Assembly: GCA_964611125.1 (NCBI GenBank) | Contig: CAZSZO010000004.1 | Coordinates: 73,021-137,020 of the forward strand | Source: JAEUIX01 sp964611125 | Lineage (GTDB): Bacteria > Planctomycetota > Phycisphaerae > Phycisphaerales > UBA1924 | Direction of reading: 5' to 3' | DNA: 64,000 nt | Shown here: positions 8,778-16,645 of the stretch, piece after piece | How positions within the stretch are numbered: the stretch's first letter is position 1 | How the letters are laid out: every line of letters starts with the position of its first letter | Program-made: the position numbers and the translations under genes | Notes under the pieces: model-generated | Told to the model about the DNA's origin: nothing | The model's input: the letters and a program-made list of their open reading frames with translations, nothing else | The model's database searches: none

Positions 8778-9888
8778 TCTTGCCCAACAGGGTCGCGGCC
8801 TTGATCTGCACGCCCTTGAGCGCGCTGTCGAGCGTCTCGCGGTTGGGGGCGAATTCCATCGCCGTCCGCACGCTCACCCAGTCTTTCTGCACCAGCTCCG
8901 TCAGCGACTGCGTGAAGCTCCGCATCCCTTCAGCGGAATGGGCCCCGATGATGGCCGGGAAGTCTTCTTCCTCCCCGGCCCGGATCTTCTCCCGCACCGT
9001 GGGGTTGTTGATCAGCACCTCCGTCGCCGGCACCGTCTTCACCACGAAGTTCTCCACCGCCGGCAGCAGTCGCTGGGCGCAGATCGCCTTCAGCGAGCTC
9101 GCCAGCGCGCTCCGGATGAAGTCATGCTCGTTGGTCGGGAAGAACTCGAGGATCCGCTTGAAGCTCTGCGTCGTGTCCGACGTGTGCATGCTTGCGAACA
9201 CCAGGTGCCCCGTCTCCGCCGCCTGGATCGCCGCCAGCACCGTGTCGTGGTCGCGCATCTCGCCGATGAACACCACGTCCGGGTCCTGCCGCACCACGTA
9301 CCGCAGGGCCGAGCGATAGTCCACCACGTCGATCCCCAGCTCCCGCTGGCTCACGATCGACTTCACCGGCACAAAGCGATACTCCACCGGGTCCTCGATG
9401 GTGATGATGTGGCACGCCTGCGTCTGATTGATGTGCTGAATCATGCACGCCAGCGTCGTGCTCTTGCCGCTGCCCGTCACCCCCACCACCAGGATCAGTC
9501 CTTCGTTGGTCTCTTCGGAGAGCTTCCCGTACACCGGCGGCAGGTGCAGGCTCTCAAAGGTCGGAATATCCGCCTTCACCCGCCGGATCGCCGCCGCCAC
9601 ATGCCCGCCGCTGCGGAACATGTTCACCCGGAACCGGTCCCCCTCCCCGTTGTAGCACGCAAAGTCCAGATCCCCCCGCTCGGCGAACTTCGGCACGAGC
9701 GCCGCCGGCACGATCGGGTCCAGCAGATGGTCCGCCTCTTCTTCCGACAGCGGCTCCATCTGAAGCGCCTTCAGCAGCCCGCCGACACGGTAATACGGCG
9801 GCGAGCCCACCTTGATGTGCAGGTCCGACGCGCCGACCTTCTTCATGCCCAGTAGCAGTTTGTGAATCGACACGTGTCCGCTGATCAT
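8767..9888 (-). CDS. pilT: Type IV pilus retraction ATPase PilT
   Basis: Hexameric secretion ATPase that disassembles type IV pili and drives twitching, acting at the inner face of the cytoplasmic membrane. At 373 residues it has normal PilT length. The N-terminal PAS-like domain opens with MKKVGASDLHIKVGSPP. Walker A is GVTGSGKST (136-144), the Asp box is ITIEDPVEYRF (about 152-162), Walker B is DVVFIGEMRD (194-203) and the His box is GHLVFASMHTSDT (217-229). The C-terminal region is more divergent than in proteobacterial PilT: I do not see the AIRNLIRE motif. The start ATG is followed at once by a good frame; only a weak GGGGGT precedes it. No other pilus genes except the prepilin-like gene at 10768 lie nearby. 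Confidence 0.94.
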   Translation of the reverse strand: MISGHVSIHKLLLGMKKVGASDLHIKVGSPPYYRVGGLLKALQMEPLSEEEADHLLDPIVPAALVPKFAERGDLDFACYNGEGDRFRVNMFRSGGHVAAAIRRVKADIPTFESLHLPPVYGKLSEETNEGLILVVGVTGSGKSTTLACMIQHINQTQACHIITIEDPVEYRFVPVKSIVSQRELGIDVVDYRSALRYVVRQDPDVVFIGEMRDHDTVLAAIQAAETGHLVFASMHTSDTTQSFKRILEFFPTNEHDFIRSALASSLKAICAQRLLPAVENFVVKTVPATEVLINNPTVREKIRAGEEEDFPAIIGAHSAEGMRSFTQSLTELVQKDWVSVRTAMEFAPNRETLDSALKGVQIKAATLLGKIRG

Positions 9889-10021
9889 GGCGACCCCCAG
9901 TTGTGATGCCCACCGGCCCCAACAGACCGGCCGGCCCCCCCGCCCCCCCGGCTCTCCCTGTCAGTCTACCTGACCCCGCCGCCGGAACCCGCTCTCCCGC
10001 TCTCCCAACAATTCCCCCGGC

Positions 10022-10618
10022 ATGGACCTCCTCTACTCCATCCCGGTCGGTGTCGCCCTGGCCGCGGCGTGCGGCCTGCGAGTCTTCCTCCCGCTGCTGG
10101 TCCTCAGCCTCGCCGCCCGCGCTGGCATCGTCGACCCGGGGCCCGGTCTGGCCTGGGTTGGCTCCTCAGGCGCCTTGGCTGCGCTGGCCGTCATGGCCCT
10201 CACCGAGATCGCGGCGTACTACGTCCCCTGGGTTGATAATGCCCTGGATGTCATCGCCACCCCGCTGGCGACCGCTGCCGGGGCCTTCGCGGCGGCGTGC
10301 ACGATGCTCCCCCATGATCAGGGTGTGCACTTCTCGTCGTCGCTGGCCGCGATGCTCTCTGGGGCTGGCGTCGCAGGGGTTACCCAGCTTTCCACGGTGT
10401 CGCTCCGGGCCGCGTCCACGGCGACCACCGGCGGGCTGGCCAACTGGATCGTCGCGACGCTTGAGAACGTCGGCGCCGGGCTGCTGGCGGTGATTACGCT
10501 GCTGGCCCCGGTTCTGGGCGTCCTGCTGCTGGTGCTGGGAGCCTATCTTGGTTGGCGTTGGTTCGGGCCGCGTGTAAAATCGGTCACGAAACCGATGACC
10601 CGCTCGCAAGCTGCCTAA
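10022..10618 (+). CDS. DUF4126 membrane protein
   Basis: A 198-residue integral membrane protein with about five hydrophobic helices and two motifs typical of the DUF4126 family: AAACGLRVFLPLL at the N-terminus and YYVPWVDNALDVIATPLATAAG in the middle. The C-terminal helix (LLAVITLLAPVLGVLLLVLGAYLGW) is followed by a short basic tail. Members of this family have no established function. It stands alone between pilT and the prepilin-like gene. No Shine-Dalgarno sequence is visible before the ATG (upstream AACAATTCCCCCGGC). Confident as a gene and family member, with no claim about its role. Confidence 0.85.
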   Translation: MDLLYSIPVGVALAAACGLRVFLPLLVLSLAARAGIVDPGPGLAWVGSSGALAALAVMALTEIAAYYVPWVDNALDVIATPLATAAGAFAAACTMLPHDQGVHFSSSLAAMLSGAGVAGVTQLSTVSLRAASTATTGGLANWIVATLENVGAGLLAVITLLAPVLGVLLLVLGAYLGWRWFGPRVKSVTKPMTRSQAA

Positions 10619-10661
10619 TCGCGCTGGCCGATCGAGAATTGTGGAACTTATCCACCCCTGC

Positions 10662-10690
10662 TGGCGAATCCTGCCGGTACGTGGTAGAGT
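10662..10690 (+). promoter_or_regulatory. Weak candidate sigma-70 promoter for the prepilin-like gene
   Basis: TGGCGA (10662-10667), a 17-nt spacer and TAGAGT (10685-10690). The -10 matches that of the promoter at 11942, but the -35 is poor. It would give a leader of about 70 nt. Confidence 0.3.
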
Positions 10691-10767
10691 TTCTTTGCCC
10701 ACTCCCCGTGTTCTGCGGGTTGAGTTCGGGCGTGCCTGAGGTTTCGTTCCCAATACAGGAGCGTTCA

Positions 10768-11859
10768 ATGCGTCCATTCCGTCCGTCGTCGCCACGTCGT
10801 GTGCTCCCGGCGTTTACGCTGGTTGAGCTGCTCGTGGTCATCGCCATCATCGCCCTTCTGGTGGCGATCCTGCTGCCGAGCTTGGCGGAAGCCCGTCGGG
10901 CCGCCCGTCAGGCCCTGAACGTGTCGAACCAGAAGCAGCTGGCCACCGGCTCGTACAACTACGGCGGTGACTACAAGGACGGCATCGTGTCGTTCTCGTG
11001 GGGCCGGGGCAAGGCCTTCCCGCTCACGACCGGCCCTGGCACCATCACGCCATACACCCCACCCGACGACCTCTCCGGCGCGGCTCGGCAGGCCATTGAC
11101 ATCATCCGTCGGCGGGCTGCCCCGGAGAACGCGACCTGCCAGACGAACCTGGACAACTGGATTCCCCATCCCACTTACACGCACCTGGTCATGATGGACT
11201 TCCTCGCGGCCCGCATGCCCGAGCCGATGATCCTGTCGCCGGAAGACCGTTTCCGCGCTCAGGTGGCGGACGACTACCGCCGCTCGGCGCCCAACACCCG
11301 CCAGTTCACCGATGCCTTTCCGGGCAATCACGACGAGGCTCGGGAAACCTGGCCCTACAGCAGCAGCTACCAGTTCACCCCGGCTGGCTACACGCCCAAT
11401 CGCCGAACGACTGACGGTGGCTCCCTGACCGCGGCTGAAAACGACCAGATCTACTACAGGTACGCTCCGGGTTCGAGCAACAAGTACAAGCTCGGCCGCC
11501 GCAACCTGTCTGAAGTGCGCAACCCCGCCAACAAGGTGCTGCTGATGGAGGACATCGGCCGGCACGTCGGCAAGAAGGAGATGCCTTTCATCCACCGGGG
11601 CGCGGTTATCACGGTTGGCTGCTATGACGGTAACGTCCGCACCGTTCGCACCACTGACACCAACACGGGCGGCTATGCCCTGTCAAACGGTACATATCTG
11701 CCCGTCGAGCTCACCTGGTCGCCCCGCCTACTCTGGGGCTACTGCCCATGGCCTGACGGGGGTACTCCCCCTGCGCTTCCTGGCGGAATTCGGTGGACGT
11801 TCGATGGCCTCAATGGCGTTGACTTCGGCCTGAAGCAGGCCCAGGGCCCGCAGCGGTAA
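10768..11859 (+). CDS. Type II secretion/type IV prepilin-like protein (planctomycete pseudopilin)
   Basis: A 363-residue protein with a class III signal. A 15-residue basic leader ends LPA, then FTLVELLVVIAIIALLVAILLPSLAEAR forms the N-terminal helix, with Glu at position +5 after the predicted cleavage. This organisation (prepilin N-terminus plus a large globular C-terminal domain ending in a displayed-table style region) is very common in planctomycetes. Prepilin peptidase would cut before F16 and the protein would be assembled in or anchored to the cytoplasmic membrane. The start is set by AGGAG 6 nt before the ATG; the longer open frame upstream overlaps the DUF4126 gene and is rejected. 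The last 12 codons and the stop lie inside a 39-nt repeat that also occurs outside any gene at 13421, so the natural C-terminus may have been altered by that element. Confidence 0.86.
   Translation: MRPFRPSSPRRVLPAFTLVELLVVIAIIALLVAILLPSLAEARRAARQALNVSNQKQLATGSYNYGGDYKDGIVSFSWGRGKAFPLTTGPGTITPYTPPDDLSGAARQAIDIIRRRAAPENATCQTNLDNWIPHPTYTHLVMMDFLAARMPEPMILSPEDRFRAQVADDYRRSAPNTRQFTDAFPGNHDEARETWPYSSSYQFTPAGYTPNRRTTDGGSLTAAENDQIYYRYAPGSSNKYKLGRRNLSEVRNPANKVLLMEDIGRHVGKKEMPFIHRGAVITVGCYDGNVRTVRTTDTNTGGYALSNGTYLPVELTWSPRLLWGYCPWPDGGTPPALPGGIRWTFDGLNGVDFGLKQAQGPQR
11821..11859 (+). repeat. 39-nt hairpin repeat, copy 1
   Basis: Shares 37 of 39 bases with 13421-13459. Contains the inverted repeat GGCCTG-AAG-CAGGCC. 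The two differing bases both lie in the 3-nt loop. It encodes DFGLKQAQGPQR and the stop of the prepilin-like gene and lies 21 nt before a terminator. Confidence 0.85.
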
Positions 11860-11880
11860 TCCCCGGCGTAGGTTTTGTTA

Positions 11881-11908
11881 GGGCCCCGTTCAGGGGCCCC
11901 TTTTTTTT
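11881..11908 (+). terminator. Intrinsic terminator after the prepilin-like gene
   Basis: GGGCCCC, a 5-nt loop (GTTCA), then GGGGCCC and a C followed by eight Ts. Strong stem and T tract. Confidence 0.9.
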
Positions 11909-11917
11909 GACCTGGGG

Positions 11918-11947
11918 TTGACGCCTGTGGCGAGGACGTGTTAGAGT
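11918..11947 (+). promoter_or_regulatory. Sigma-70-type promoter
   Basis: TTGACG (11918-11923), an 18-nt spacer and TAGAGT (11942-11947). The predicted start is near 11954, about 20 nt before the ATG at 11974. It lies directly after the preceding terminator, so the downstream gene has its own transcription unit. Confidence 0.6.
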
Positions 11948-11973
11948 CGGCTGCCCACTCCGGAGACGCCAAG

Positions 11974-13401
11974 ATGCGATTGTCTCACAGAAGCGTTCTT
12001 GCTTGTTCTTGTTTGTCCGTGCTGTCGCCCACGACGTCGATTGCGCAAGTCCATTGGGATCCCGTTTTTGGTCGCGGGGCGCGAGGAGTGGACGGCTTCC
12101 TCTTCAACGGGCTTTACCAAAATCAAGTGACTCGGCTTCGGAACTTCGGGCCCGACCTTCTCATAGCCGGTTCGTTTCAGTCCACATACGGAAGTCCGTC
12201 GCGGGTAATGTGCGAATCGGTTGCGCGAGTATCGCCTGGGAGCGGGACCGACGACGTTGTTTTTTCGCCTCTCGGATCTGGTCTGGTATCAGATACCGGG
12301 AGTTTCGTTCGAGAGGCGATCGTCAGCGATATGGAAGTCTTGGAGCAGGCTGCTTGGTTTGTGGGCGACTTCACAAATGCTGGTGGACATGCTGCGTTTG
12401 GGGGCCTTGCCCGATGGCGTGAGGCCACGGGTTGGGATGTGCCGTCGCAGGGGCTTCCAACGGGGTTTTCAGCCAGAGCACTCGGTATCTTCATGAATGA
12501 GCTTTACTTGGTGGTGGAAGATGGGTCGATCACCGGCTCGTGCAACGATTTTGTTTACAAGTGGAACTCCTTTGCGGCGAATTGGTCGCCAATCGGTTCG
12601 GCGATCGACGCTGACCGGGTACCTGCGACCGGCTTCCCAGACTTCGCGTCAACACCGATCATCATTAGTGGTGTTCCGCGCCTGGTCGTCGGTGGGGACC
12701 TGTGCGGTGTTTCAACTAATCGCGCGCTTGCATTGATCGACAACGCATGGCAACCGATCGGCGGACCTGGAGATCGCGTTGGTCCAGTTCATTCGTGGTT
12801 CACTGCGACTCAGTTTGAGGAGATGTCCTTTTTCGGCGGCCTGCAGGTATCGTCGGGGCAGGGTGCTCCAAATCTGGGCCCGCTTTCCGTCTACGGACTG
12901 GGCCAAGCGTCGAATGGCTGGGGCAGAGCTCCCTCGGCCAATCCATTGGCGATGAACCCCATACTAGTTACTTCTGTGCTTGATTCTTGTGGGTCTGTAT
13001 CTATGTACGTCGGCGGAACATCTAACGAGGATCAGGCGCTGCTCCGATTGGTCGAGCCGACTGCCACCGTGTTCGCGGTTGCTGTCGAGTCGGCGCTTCC
13101 TCTGGACAATCGCATTCTCGGCACTGTACGGGACGTGGTAACGTGGCGCGGCGACCTGTACGTTGCTGGAAGGGCGATGACAATCAATGGATGTCTCCAT
13201 AACGGAATTGCCCGCGCGCGGTGCAACCCGCCGAGCTTCCAGATCAACGACTTTAATAGGGACGGTCTCGTCGATCCGGACGATCTATCGGATTTCATCT
13301 CCTTGTTTTTCGGCGGCAGCCTCGACCCATCCCTGGACATTGACCAGAACTGCCAAGTCGATCCCGATGATCTCTCCACATTCATTAGTCTGTTTTTCTA
13401 A
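11974..13401 (+). CDS. Secreted protein with EF-hand/dockerin-like DPDDLSDFI tail
   Basis: A 475-residue exported protein of unknown function. The start at 11974 gives a signal peptide, MRLSHRSVLACSCLSVLSP...SIAQ, about 24 residues long; an in-frame upstream start at 11938 falls inside the promoter and is rejected. The body has repeated beta-rich segments such as GDFTNAGGHAAFGGLARW and YVGGTSNEDQALLRL, which resemble propeller or delta-60-type repeats. The C-terminus has two EF-hand-like units, FNRDGLVDPDDLSDFISLFF and a second copy with VDPDDLSTFI, in the same style as the genes at 18020 and 53387. Base composition is clearly poorer in GC than the neighbours, with many T- and A-ending codons, so transfer or relaxed selection is possible. 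Confidence 0.78.
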   Translation: MRLSHRSVLACSCLSVLSPTTSIAQVHWDPVFGRGARGVDGFLFNGLYQNQVTRLRNFGPDLLIAGSFQSTYGSPSRVMCESVARVSPGSGTDDVVFSPLGSGLVSDTGSFVREAIVSDMEVLEQAAWFVGDFTNAGGHAAFGGLARWREATGWDVPSQGLPTGFSARALGIFMNELYLVVEDGSITGSCNDFVYKWNSFAANWSPIGSAIDADRVPATGFPDFASTPIIISGVPRLVVGGDLCGVSTNRALALIDNAWQPIGGPGDRVGPVHSWFTATQFEEMSFFGGLQVSSGQGAPNLGPLSVYGLGQASNGWGRAPSANPLAMNPILVTSVLDSCGSVSMYVGGTSNEDQALLRLVEPTATVFAVAVESALPLDNRILGTVRDVVTWRGDLYVAGRAMTINGCLHNGIARARCNPPSFQINDFNRDGLVDPDDLSDFISLFFGGSLDPSLDIDQNCQVDPDDLSTFISLFF

Positions 13402-13420
13402 GCGTTCTTGTAGAGTTGCC

Positions 13421-13459
13421 GACTTCGGCCTGCGGCAGGCCCAGGGCCCGCAGCGGTAA
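13421..13459 (+). repeat. 39-nt hairpin repeat, copy 2
   Basis: Second copy of the element at 11821, with hairpin GGCCTG-CGG-CAGGCC. It lies 19 nt after the stop codon of the secreted protein gene, outside any coding sequence, and 31 nt before a terminator. In the same frame it would also read DFGLRQAQGPQR and stop. Confidence 0.85.
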
Positions 13460-13490
13460 GAACGGCTCCTCTCAACAAGCCATCTCGCCC

Positions 13491-13517
13491 AAAGGGGTCC
13501 CAAAGGGACCCCTTTTT
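13491..13517 (+). terminator. Intrinsic terminator after the secreted protein gene
   Basis: AAAGGGGTCCC, loop AAA, then GGGACCCC followed by five Ts. Strong stem. Confidence 0.9.
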
Positions 13518-13785
13518 CAATCCTGCAGGCCGCCAGTAAGTTCCGTCGGCTGCGACGAACTCAGTCGCCTGCGCCAGTCATCGTGAGGTCCCTGGCGCTC
13601 GGGGTCAGAGGGGCGCCGAGATCGTCGCCGGACCGACAATGTCGGTGGCACGGGTCGTCGATCCGACGAACTCGGGGGCGCCGCCCGGTCGGTAGGGGTT
13701 CTCTCTGAACGACTTGGCTGACCGAAGGCGTCCCCGGTCCCCCGTTTTCTTAACCTCCACTCCTTTACGATTCGTCGGCCCAATC
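13518..13785 (+). other. Gene-free stretch before the aminotransferase
   Basis: Part of a 396-nt gap between stop 13401 and start 13798. After the repeat and terminator nothing conserved is seen here. A short open frame on the minus strand (13517-13783) is very Arg/Ser/Pro-rich, lacks a start signal and is taken as chance. TTTACG at 13764-13769 could be a weak -35 for the -10 at 13786. Confidence 0.5.
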
Positions 13786-13791
13786 TACACT
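13786..13791 (+). promoter_or_regulatory. -10 element TACACT, probable leaderless start
   Basis: TACACT ends 6 nt before the GTG at 13798. It helps to choose that codon as the start. A possible -35 TTTACG lies 16 nt upstream. Confidence 0.45.
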
Positions 13792-13797
13792 TCCCTT

Positions 13798-15270
13798 GTG
13801 ACCACCCACACCGCTGGCGTCGCTCCGGGCACGGATGCGGACGCCCCGACCGCTGCGTTTGACCTGCACGCCCTGCTTGATGGCCCCGCCGCCGATCCGC
13901 TGGCGCTGATGGGCCGGCATGTCAACCCGGCCATGGCGGCGGTCCTCAGGACCATCGGGTTTGACGCCAAGTTTGTCCGGGGCGAGGGGGCCTACCTCTT
14001 CGACGACCGCGGGCGGCGGTACATCGATTGCCTGGGCGGCTACGCCGTGTTCAATTGCGGGCGCAACCACCCGGTCATCCGCGACGCGATCCGCCAGACG
14101 ATGGAGGCCGACCTGCCCAACCTCCCGGGGATCGGGGCCTTCCGGCTGGGCGGCCTGCTGGCCCGCGAGCTCCTCGCCGTGTCGCCCGGCGGCGGCGGGC
14201 GCGACGCCCTGGGCAAGGTCTTCTTCGCCAGCGGCGGTGCCGAGGCCAATGACGCCGCCATCAAGTTCGCCCGGGCCGCCACGGGGCGTGAGCGGCTGGT
14301 TTATTGCACCAAGGCGTACCACGGCCTGACCATCGGCAGCCTCTCAGTGAACGGGAACGCCGAGTTCCGCTCCGGCTTCGGCACGCTGCTGCCGCACGTC
14401 ACCGAGATCCCATTCAACGATCTGCACGCGCTCGAGCAGGCCCTCGCCGCCCGCGACTGCGCGGCGTTCATCGTCGAGCCCATCCAGGGCAAGGGCGTGC
14501 ACCTTCCCAGCGAGAACTACCTCAAGGACGCCTCGGAGCTGTGCCGCAAGTACGGCGCGCTGATGATCCTCGATGAGATTCAGACCGCCTTCGGCCGCAC
14601 GGGGACGATGTTCGCCTGCGAGCAGTGGGGGGCGGGGCGGACCTGGCTGCCCGACATCATGACCGTGGCCAAGGGCCTTTCGGGGGGGTATGTCCCGGTG
14701 AGCGCCGTGCTGCTGCGCGACCACGTGCACGCCCGCACCTTCGCCAGCATGAACGACTGCTCGCGCATCCAGACCACCTTCGGCATGAACGACCTGGCCA
14801 TGGCCGCCGGCCTGGCGACGCTGCACGTGCTCAGGCACGAGCGGATCCTGGAGCGGACGCGGATCGTGGGCGATCGCCTGATGGACGGCCTGCGGGCCCT
14901 GCAGCCCAAGTACCAGATGATTCGCGAGGTGCGCGGGCGCGGGCTGATGATCGCCATCGCCTTCCAGCGCCCCTCGGGCATCTCTCTGCGCATGGGGTGG
15001 GACCTGCTGCACAAGCTCGACCCCAGCCTGTTCTGCCAGGCCATCATCATGCCCCTCATGAGCGAGCACTGCGTGATCGCCCAGGTCGCCGGGCACGCCC
15101 AGGATGTGATCAAGCTCATCCCGCCGCTGGTCCTCAGCGAGGCCGACGCTGACGAAATCGTGCAGGCTTTCGACGCCACCATCGGCGCCTGCCACGCCTT
15201 CCCCGGCCCTGCCTGGGAGGTGGGCAAGAAGCTCGGCTCGGCAGCGATGAAGCGGTTCGTACCTGCCTGA
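13798..15270 (+). CDS. Class III PLP-dependent aminotransferase
   Basis: Fold-type I aminotransferase of the ornithine/acetylornithine/putrescine group, moving an amino group (often an omega-amino group) to a keto acid. At 490 residues it is somewhat longer than acetylornithine aminotransferase. Landmarks in order: FASGGAEANDAAIKFAR (phosphate-binding turn), AYHGLTIGSLS, FIVEPIQGKG, ILDEIQTAFGRTGTMFACE (cofactor Asp, near residue 260), and MTVAKGLSGGYVPVSA with the Schiff-base Lys near residue 291. A TTG at 13714 would give a 28-residue longer N-terminus with no family similarity, so the GTG at 13798 with a nearby -10 is preferred. The gene stands alone, so the substrate is open: putrescine, ornithine and beta-alanine-type substrates all fit. 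Confidence 0.88.
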   Translation: MTTHTAGVAPGTDADAPTAAFDLHALLDGPAADPLALMGRHVNPAMAAVLRTIGFDAKFVRGEGAYLFDDRGRRYIDCLGGYAVFNCGRNHPVIRDAIRQTMEADLPNLPGIGAFRLGGLLARELLAVSPGGGGRDALGKVFFASGGAEANDAAIKFARAATGRERLVYCTKAYHGLTIGSLSVNGNAEFRSGFGTLLPHVTEIPFNDLHALEQALAARDCAAFIVEPIQGKGVHLPSENYLKDASELCRKYGALMILDEIQTAFGRTGTMFACEQWGAGRTWLPDIMTVAKGLSGGYVPVSAVLLRDHVHARTFASMNDCSRIQTTFGMNDLAMAAGLATLHVLRHERILERTRIVGDRLMDGLRALQPKYQMIREVRGRGLMIAIAFQRPSGISLRMGWDLLHKLDPSLFCQAIIMPLMSEHCVIAQVAGHAQDVIKLIPPLVLSEADADEIVQAFDATIGACHAFPGPAWEVGKKLGSAAMKRFVPA

Positions 15271-15403
15271 CACCGCCGGGCTGATCCGCCTGGCCTGGCC
15301 CGCCCGGCCTCACGCCGACCGCCTCACGCCCACCGGCCGATTCGGCCGATGTTCCCGCAGTAGTCCCCGATCTGAGCCCGTTTGACCACCGGATCCTCCG
15401 CCC

Positions 15404-16432
15404 ATGGCCCGAGAGAGCAAGCCCCAAAGCAAGCCCCAGCGCAAGCAGCCGTCAACCCGGTCCCGGGCCGGGCTCCTGGCGGGGTTATCGGGTTGGCTGA
15501 CGGTCCTGATCCTGGCCGGGGCATGCAGCGCGGGCTATGTCTTCTACCCGCGTCTGCTGGCCGAGGCCAGCACCCTCCGCCGCGAGGCGGTGACGGTCAC
15601 CATCAGTTGGCCCCCGCTCGCGGGGTCGGCCGGCCCGGTCGGTGAGGCCGCCACGTGGCTCCCCGAGAAGAACCAGCAGGCCCTCTTGGCGATCGCCGAG
15701 CAGGCCATCAGCGAAGACCCCTTTGACCACGAGAGTCTGGAGCGGTGCGCCGCCGCGCTCACCCGCACCGGCTGGCTGAAGGGTGTCCGGCTCATCCGGC
15801 GCGAGCAGGCGGGCGTGGTCCGGATCGTCCCCGATTGGCGGACCCCCGCGGCGGTCGTTCGCCATGGCGAGGCCGACCACCTCGTCTCGGCCGATGGCGA
15901 CCTGCTGCCCATGAGCTACCCGCTCGGGCAATCGGGCCTGCGCGTCATCTTGAACCCCAAGTACCCCCCGCCGGGCCTCCCGGGCGAACGCTGGCTGGGC
16001 GGCGATGTGCAGGCCGCCCTGGCGCTGATCGCCCTGCTCCAGCCCCACAAGGCGTGGCCGCAGGTCGCGGCGATCGACGCTGAGAATTACGAAAAGGCCG
16101 GCCGCCGCTCGTGCCGGCTCTCGATCATCTCCGATCGCGGGAACCGCGTGGTCTGGGGCGGCGCCCCGGGCGAAACCCGGGCCGGCGAGCCGCCGGTGAA
16201 GCTGAAGCTCGCCTGGCTCGAGCAGCTGCTGACCGACCCCGCCTTTGGCCGACGGATCGACGCCGGCATGCCGCTGGTTGACCTGACCAACCCCCGGGGC
16301 GTGCTGATCGACGCCACGGCGATCCCGCTGACAGTGCCAACCATGAGCCCCCCGCCTGACGCCGAGGACCCGGCGACCGGGTCAGGCCCCAATGAGACCC
16401 TCGCCTCCGGCCCGGCCCTGCCGGAGGAGTGA
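15404..16432 (+). CDS. FtsQ/DivIB-like single-pass membrane protein
   Basis: A 342-residue protein with a basic cytoplasmic N-terminus (about 1-26), one transmembrane helix (about 27-50, LAGLSGWLTVLILAGACSAGYVFY) and an extracytoplasmic domain. The segment LERCAAALTRTGWLKGVRLIRREQAGVVRIVPDW followed by RTPAAVVRHG...LVSADGDLLP matches the POTRA-to-beta transition of FtsQ, where the chain x-W-R-x-P-A-A-V and an acidic-Gly turn recur. FtsQ belongs to the divisome and links early and late division proteins. Planctomycetes generally lack FtsZ, so a role in envelope growth rather than classical division is possible. The C-terminus is Pro-rich. No other division genes adjoin it. Assignment rests on pattern similarity only. 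Confidence 0.6.
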   Translation: MARESKPQSKPQRKQPSTRSRAGLLAGLSGWLTVLILAGACSAGYVFYPRLLAEASTLRREAVTVTISWPPLAGSAGPVGEAATWLPEKNQQALLAIAEQAISEDPFDHESLERCAAALTRTGWLKGVRLIRREQAGVVRIVPDWRTPAAVVRHGEADHLVSADGDLLPMSYPLGQSGLRVILNPKYPPPGLPGERWLGGDVQAALALIALLQPHKAWPQVAAIDAENYEKAGRRSCRLSIISDRGNRVVWGGAPGETRAGEPPVKLKLAWLEQLLTDPAFGRRIDAGMPLVDLTNPRGVLIDATAIPLTVPTMSPPPDAEDPATGSGPNETLASGPALPEE

Positions 16433-16459
16433 ACAGCCAACCGACGGCTTCCCAGGTGC

Positions 16460-16482
16460 ACCCGCCTGAATGCGGGTATTTG
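16460..16482 (+). terminator. Weak hairpin after the FtsQ-like gene
   Basis: ACCCGC, a 6-nt loop, GCGGGT then ATTTGA. The stem is 6 bp and the T tract is poor, so termination would be inefficient. Confidence 0.3.
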
Positions 16483-16560
16483 AGCCGTTTGTACACATGG
16501 CGGTGGATGGCAGGGCGTGCCTATGCCGCCTAAGTTTCCGCATCGCGAGCGGGCCGGGCT

Positions 16561-16588
16561 GGGGGGGTGGGGGTGGGGGTGGGGGGGT
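16561..16588 (+). promoter_or_regulatory. G-quadruplex motif in the greA leader
   Basis: Seven Gs, T, five Gs, T, five Gs, T, seven Gs: four G-runs joined by single-T loops, the most stable class of quadruplex. It lies on the sense strand, 57 nt before the greA ATG, and a T6 run follows at 16611-16616. It could fold in DNA or in the greA leader RNA. Confidence 0.8.
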
Positions 16589-16645
16589 CGGGCGAGAGAG
16601 ACTCCAGGACTTTTTTCAGTGGTCGTGCCAGTCGGGGATTCGCCC

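Noticed and set aside
7906..9855. A 649-codon frame over the kinase C-terminus and pilT
   Set aside because: Antisense to pilT and frame-shifted in the kinase; low-complexity Ser/Pro/Arg sequence.
13517..13783. An 88-codon minus-strand frame between the terminator and the aminotransferase
   Set aside because: Arg/Ser/Pro-rich, no ribosome binding site or -10, no recognisable motif.
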